A stretch of DNA of 64,000 nucleotides from Adenanthera pavonina (Eukaryota > Streptophyta > Magnoliopsida > Fabales > Fabaceae): the NCBI GenBank assembly GCA_026686845.1, contig JAIVEN010000007.1, forward strand, positions 32,361,001 to 32,425,000. The letters are read 5' to 3'. The translations under genes were made by a program, and so were the position numbers. Position 1 is the first letter of the stretch. The number at the start of each line of letters is the position of its first letter. Positions 59,095 through 64,000 of this stretch are shown here, piece by piece. The notes beneath the pieces were generated by a model that saw only the letters and a program-made list of their open reading frames with translations, was not told the DNA's origin and ran no database searches.

Positions 59095-59389
59095 TTATTT
59101 TTGGGCTCTAAAGTAACTAAAAGAAATTTACCCTTTTTATTAATTTTAATTTTTTTTACTTCATATTTTCTTGACAACAATTTGTATGATTGAAGGTTGA
59201 TAAACTAATCCAATTTATTACCATTTTAAAAATTTAACGTGGAAAATGAACCAATCAATTTTATATTTTATTTGATTTTGTTTGCCAATAAATTTTAAAT
59301 TAACTAAAAAATTTATTATAACTGAAAATTCTATCATGATCATTTATTTTATATGATTGAATTAAATATATTATTTTTGGCCTAATTAG

Positions 59390-60217
59390 TGTTAGATAAG
59401 CTGGCTTCCCAAGAGGAAGGTGAATTGGGAAGATTAAAAATTTTTCTGCAAAACATCAAGAAAGTGAAGAAAGCAAAGGGTGATGATAAAACAAAGTATA
59501 AATGAATAAACAGTAAAAGTATTAGTAGGGAAGAGAAGACTCAGATATTTATCCTGGTTCGATCTCTTAACTTGACCTACGTCCAGTCCCTAAGTCACCA
59601 CTTGAGATTTTCCACTATTCTGCAAAAATTCAGTGGGCTTCTTGCAAATGCCACAGTACAGCGTTGATGCTCTATTTCTAGAGCTCACACTTTCTCTCTT
59701 TGCACTCTCACTAAGTGCTTCCCTAATCCCTTGTGATATCCCCTCATAAGAAAATCTTTCTTCCAAATGAAGATAAGATTATTTACAATGAATAAACTCT
59801 CTTAATCAGAGTGTATATGAAAGTTAAAGTACAAAGAATGAAGTATGTGAGAGTAAAAGACTTTGAGTTGATGATTTTGCAGAGTTTCGGTATATACAAA
59901 GTAATTTTCGTTTCGCATATCTTCAAATGAAGTTCTATTTATATATTTCTGCCCCAACTATACGTTAGAGACAAGATCTAGCCATTAGAAATGTTACCCA
60001 ATGGTTATTCTGAGAAACTATCCGTTTACCAACCACATTTAATGCTTCTGACACTCAAAGTTCGAATTTCAGTTTGTCAACAGACGAATTTTGCAGAAAC
60101 CGAAAGCTACAGCCTTTAATATTGAACTCTCGAAGTTCGTCTGTTATGAAGCAAAATTCAAATTTTCATCTTTAGAAAATAATTCTATGTTGGAACATAC
60201 GAATTTTCATCTTTAAA
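59390..60217 (-). mobile_element. Truncated LTR fragment of the SIRE-like family, minus strand
   Basis: It starts TGTTAGATAAGCTGGCTTCC, the reverse of the 3' end of the 5755-17546 LTRs. It follows them through the reverse TATA region (near 59935) to CATACGAATTTTCATC near 60200, where matching stops. The 5' half of the LTR is missing, and TTCGAATTT and CAGACGAATTTTG motifs remain. Confidence 0.85.
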
Positions 60218-60310
60218 AAATTTAATTGGCTTCAAATTTATTATAACCATTTCTCTTAATTAGATGATTGACTTAAAATGTGTTATGTATAGGCTTATAG
60301 CCCCCTCATG

Positions 60311-60973
60311 CATTGTATATAAAACAGAACCGGTTTGACCGGTCGAACCGGGAACCGGCCTCTGGTCGGGTCCGATGACAGGTGAAGACCGGCGGATTTT
60401 GGAACCAGGATGAATCGGTCATGAACCGGTTGAACAGGTCAAGAACTGCTATAAAACCGGTTTGAACTAGCCGAGCTTTTTTTTTTTAATTTTTAATTTT
60501 TTAAATTTTTAAAATATTTTTTTAAGATGAAATAATATTATTTTTAGTACTAAGTAGTACTATTTTTTGTATAATTTTTTCCTTTCTATATTATAATATG
60601 GCATAAGTATTATTATGATACATAATTATTAATAATGATAAATTTACTTAACAAATAATATAAGAATAAAATATCAATTGACTATTTTGAATTTAAAATA
60701 TAATTATAAATAAATATTAACTTCTTTAGATTTTAATATTAGGTTATAAAACTTATTAATAATATTTCTAATTTTCTATATATTATTAAATTTACTTTTC
60801 ATCATAAATTAAATGTTAAATTTATTATCATAGATAAATATCTTTTATATTTTTTATCTATATTATTTAAAATATATTAATTTATTTACAACCGGTCTGA
60901 CCCCGATTAGACCATTGAACCTTGAACCGGTGCTTCGACCGGTTCAATGACCAATCCGATTTTTAATACCTTG
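60311..60973. mobile_element. hAT-like non-autonomous element with AACCGGT-rich ends
   Basis: The 8-bp duplication CCCTCATG lies on both sides (60303-60310 and 60974-60981). Ends are CATTGTATATAAAACAGAAC and the inverted CAAGGTATTAAAAATCGGAT. Sub-terminal regions are dense in CCGGTTTGACCGGT / GAACCGG motifs; the middle is AT-rich and non-coding. Eight-base duplications and CA starts fit hAT. Confidence 0.72.
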
Positions 60974-60981
60974 CCCTCATG

Positions 60982-61682
60982 TACCAAAAAAAAACTATAC
61001 ATTACATGGCCCATGAAAATTACACATTCTTAAACAATTCCTTTGTCGATAGCGGAAATTAAGATGGTTTAACTTGTCATCTATCAAAATTTATATATGA
61101 TGACCAAGCAAATTGTTTCAATAGTCCTTCATCTCCAAATATAAAATTGCTGAGAAAAATGCTGACATGGTGCTCTCTCCATGCTGAGATGTGAGTTTTT
61201 GGTCCCTAATTTTATCATGTAATTATATTTCAAAATATAATAAAATGGAGATAATTATCAAGATATATGCATGAACTTATGATGCGAAACTCTATAAATT
61301 GAAAAACCATTGAGCACCAACAAGATTCAGTACAATTGGCAGGTAATTGTGTATTTTGACTGTTGGTTGGGAAATTCCTTTAATACTTAAAAAAAAAATC
61401 AATGACCTTTTACAAGAGGAAAACATAGTAATTATCCTCCAATACATTTTAAGTTACGTTCTTCTTTTTCGGCCATAAAGTTACGTCTTTAAATTAACTT
61501 AATAGATATAATTCATATATATCAAACTTGGTCATTGATTATTCAACTATATTCAACAAAATAAAGATAATTATCCCCTTATTCATCTTAAGTTACATCC
61601 TCAAATCAACCTAATAGCAAACTTGGTCAAGATTAACGCATTGTAACTAACTAAAAAATATTCTTTCTATTCAACCCAGAAC
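60982..61682. other. Gene-free AT-rich DNA
   Basis: Nothing supportable. The phrase TTAAGTTAC(A/G)T(C/T) recurs near 61450, 61480 and 61589. Confidence 0.5.
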
Positions 61683-61946
61683 TCTCACACCTTATCCTCA
61701 CTAAATATGACCAAATATACTTCAAAATAGGGGAGAGAAGATAGAAAAACAAAATGACACCATGGCCGTGCCTTGTGGCATTGCGACAAAGACCATTTTT
61801 AGAGGAAACAAGAATGGAACTTGAGATGTATAGCACCATGGCCACGGGTATTGCGCCGCGGCGCCAGTGATAGAACCTGCATCAACAAGTTATTAATGCC
61901 TCCAACGAATTTTTGACGAGCATAACTTCACGCTTTGAGCTCCGAT
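61683..61946 (-). mobile_element. 3' end of an A/B/C-family LTR, minus strand (outer layer)
   Basis: It begins TCTCACACC (from TGTAACACC) and contains GC-rich CCATGGCC and GCGCCGCGGCGCC patches like those near the ends of LTR B. It breaks off at GAGCTCCGAT exactly where the next copy begins. Confidence 0.65.
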
Positions 61947-62319
61947 TGTCACACCTTACCCCTAAAAACCTCCTAACATGACCAAAAACTTCAAAATTTG
62001 ACCAAACACAACCCAAACATTTCAAATTAACTTCCAAAAACCTCAGAGCAGAGGAAAAACACCAAAGAATACCAGAAACTGGGCTGGGGCCTCGGCTGTT
62101 ACAGTACCACAGCGGTTCCAGTTTCTCCCAGAACTCTCACGACCACTGACTTCACTAGCGCCACTACCTGACTTCCTGGAGCGCGGCACCCCCTGCTGGT
62201 TTCCATACCAGCAAATTCCAAACTTTGGGACAAACTTCCAACGCGTATAACTTTATGCTTCAACCTCTGATTGACCTGAGTCAAACTCCTACAAGTCAAT
62301 CTAATATCAATCTATCCAC
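61947..62319 (-). mobile_element. 3' end of a second A/B/C-family LTR, minus strand (middle layer)
   Basis: It begins TGTCACACCTTACCCC and proceeds through AAACTCCTACAAGTCAATC, the reverse of the A/B/C block GATTGACTTGTAGGAGTT. It is interrupted at 62319 by a forward LTR start. Confidence 0.72.
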
Positions 62320-62390
62320 TGTAACATCCATAAATTTCCATATATGATTTTTAATATGGTTTATGTTTAGATTATGAGGAATGAAGATAT

Positions 62391-62696
62391 ACATTGAATT
62401 ATGATGAGTATACACTGAATGAAGGTATACAATAAATTATGATTTTAATAAGTTACATTGAATTATAATGAGCATACACTGAATGAATGTATACAATGAA
62501 TAGTAGTTTCAATAAGTTATATTGAATTCTGATGGGCATACACTGAATGAAGGTATACAATAAATTGTGGTTTCAATAAGTTATATTAAATTCTGATGAG
62601 CATACACTGAATGAATGTATACAATAAATTTTGGTTTCAATAAGTTACATTGAATTATGATGAGCATACATTGAATGAAGGTACACAATGAATTGA
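62391..62696 (+). repeat. 64-bp tandem repeat in LTR U3, about 4.8 units
   Basis: Units start at 62391, 62455, 62519, 62583 and 62647 with A(C/T)ATTGAATT, followed by GATGAGCATACACTGAATGA and AATAAGTT. The fifth is partial. The array ends about 30 bases before the TATA box. Confidence 0.9.
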
Positions 62697-62724
62697 TGTC
62701 ATTTACTGGCCAAGATATCAACAC

Positions 62725-62732
62725 TATAAATA
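62725..62732 (+). promoter_or_regulatory. TATA box of the right-edge LTR
   Basis: TATAAATA followed by a C/T-rich stretch and CATCACCAGTTGAGAG, a typical LTR transcription-start context; inferred. Confidence 0.6.
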
Positions 62733-63554
62733 CCCCTCTCATTTCTTCATTTTAGCACATCACCAGTTGAGAGTGAGAGTTGGTAGTAAGTGAGAGGAAG
62801 AGAGAGTTGAGGGAGAGAAAGAAAGTGTGATTGAAAGAGAAGGAAAAGGAAGGAATGCTAGTTTCAAGTAAAATACTTAAAAAAAAATTCAAGAAGAAAG
62901 ACATGCTGCTTAGTTTAGGATACTTTTCAATTGAGATAGTATATTATTTATTTCATGCATTTTTTGTGAATTAATTATGGATGTTATGTGATGCTATTGG
63001 ATGAGTTGTTTCAATATAAACATTTTGAAATGCTATGGATGTCTAGTACTAAGAGGAGATTCTGCCGAATTTTTTATAGGTGCATGAAATATGAGTTATT
63101 TGGTTGTTTTCATAACTACCTGCTTATGAGCATAATTTGTATGAATGGATATATATACTACTGAGATTTCCCTAAGTCTTACACCTAATGACTAACAATG
63201 TTAGGGTCAAGCACAATTACAAGTAAAGGTAAAGGCAAAGAGGTGGTTAACTAAGAGGAAGCAAACTGAAAGATATTATTTTATATTAGAATAAATATAT
63301 TAAATTATGGTGATATGTTTTAGTTATGATTTCTATCATAGATACTTGCTGGTTTTACTTTAGATGTTCTGGAATAATAGTCAGATAATTACAGTATGAT
63401 TGACTTGATTATTATTAACTAAAGTAAACTTTTACTTAAGTTATTGTCTTTCAAGCAACTTAATTTTGAAAAGTTTAATATTTCTAGGCTTTTAATTTTT
63501 CGCTAGACATATAAAGTATGAATAAAAGCCTAATAAATTAATGTGTTACATTTT

Positions 63555-63566
63555 TTGTATCAGAAC
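63555..63566 (+). other. Primer-binding site of the right-edge element
   Basis: TTGTATCAGAAC lies four bases after the LTR and matches TGGTATCAGAGC at 10 of 12 positions. Confidence 0.7.
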
Positions 63567-64000
63567 AAAGATTTGGGCAAATCTTTGCAATGAGAGAGGA
63601 AAGTAATCCTCTTAGTTAGAGTTTTCCCCTTAAATATAAGATATATTTCCTTTGAGAAATATGGCCTAAGACTGTTTCAGTGGCATATGAGATTGGTCTT
63701 AAGGATAGCTTATGATAGTTACTGGATTAGTTGATGATATTTTGCAAGGTGCATTTTCCTTAGGTTTTGAATCTTTTCAGAGTTAGATCTTAGTTAGATC
63801 ATATTAGTAAAGAGATGATGTAGAATCACAGAGAATCCTAGTAGGTCTTAGAGATCACAGTAGATCTCATGGTCACAGTAGACTAATTATGAGGTTATCT
63901 TTAAAGAGTATTAGATGATGAGAAAGATTGATGAGCCCTGCAGTTCTGATAGTTCTCTGAAAGATGATGGCCTAGGATGATTTTAGAAAGATATGAAATC
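63567..64000 (+). other. Start of the internal region of the right-edge element
   Basis: Leader-like sequence with many AGAT/TTAGA phrases. No start codon with a useful open frame is seen before the window ends. Confidence 0.5.

Larger units (their letters stand above)
57601..60300. repeat. Dispersed repeat units around an inverted LTR fragment and a MITE
   Basis: A unit containing AAATTTATTATAA(C/T)(A/C)ATTTC, then TTTTATA(T/A)GATTG, then AAAATATATTA and a GGCTTAGCCC-like end recurs at about 57890, 58120, 58755, 59300 and 60235, with CAATCAATTTTATATT before several. No gene is present. A G run follows a T run near 57704-57720. Confidence 0.6.
62320..63550 (+). mobile_element. 5' LTR of an LTR retrotransposon that continues beyond the window
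   Basis: It begins TGTAACATCCATAAATTTCC and ends TAATGTGTTACA; 1,231 bp. A tRNA-Met-type PBS follows, which distinguishes it from a solo LTR. It shares blocks with LTR F (50882-53418), carries a 64-bp tandem array in U3 and has a TATA box at 62725-62732. The internal region after the PBS extends past 64000 with no clear ORF yet. Confidence 0.82.

Noticed and set aside
1..64000. CRISPR arrays, bacterial operons, prophage or plasmid features
   Set aside because: The window is plainly plant nuclear DNA. The direct repeats seen are tandem or transposon-derived, with no spacer architecture or associated genes.

Overview
This is a window of plant nuclear DNA. It is AT-rich, with intron-containing genes, many LTR-retrotransposon remains and short MITEs. 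Two genes of specialised metabolism lie on the + strand. One is the 3' end of a CYP71D-like cytochrome P450 at the left edge (1-275). The other is a complete 14-exon class II diterpene synthase (copalyl-diphosphate-synthase type, 814 codons) at 21382-26527. A CYP71D next to a class II diterpene synthase, and the residue pattern of the synthase, fit a diterpenoid gene cluster of a eudicot. I think Lamiaceae is most likely, but that is an inference. The only other gene trace is a dead minus-strand copy of a J-domain/ferredoxin-type chloroplast protein (42827-43520).

Layout. 1-275 is the P450 end, followed by AT-rich intergenic DNA with small repeats to 5749. 5755-17546 is one 11.8-kb Ty1/copia element of SIRE/Maximus type, with two LTRs, a CATGC target duplication, PBS, decayed gag and pol, a third env-like ORF and a PPT. 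17.6-21.2 kb holds a Tourist-like MITE, a SINE-like remnant and a Stowaway-like MITE. 21.4-26.5 kb is the diterpene synthase. 26.6-31.1 kb is gene-free. 31152-36532 is a solo LTR (A) that contains a second solo LTR (B), which contains a Cassandra-type 5S-bearing LTR; each has its own target duplication. 36.7-42.1 kb is MITE-rich and 42.8-43.5 kb is the pseudogene. 45451-47314 is a solo LTR related to the SIRE-like element. 47.4-48.1 kb is a 320-bp tandem duplication. 48-57 kb holds three more long LTR copies, one of them inside a foldback repeat array. 57.6-61 kb holds a dispersed repeat unit, an inverted SIRE-LTR fragment and a hAT-like element. 61.7-64 kb is a nested stack of inverted LTR ends entered by the 5' LTR of an element that runs off the right edge.

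How it fits together. The diterpene synthase should cyclise GGPP in plastids to a bicyclic diphosphate, and a CYP71D enzyme could oxidise the derived diterpene. Without the SIRE-like insertion the two genes would be about 9.3 kb apart instead of 21 kb. The synthase lacks the residues expected of the ent-CPS catalytic base, so its product is the main open biological question. All coordinates and alignments were made by eye. Family names rest on motif recognition, not on a database search.
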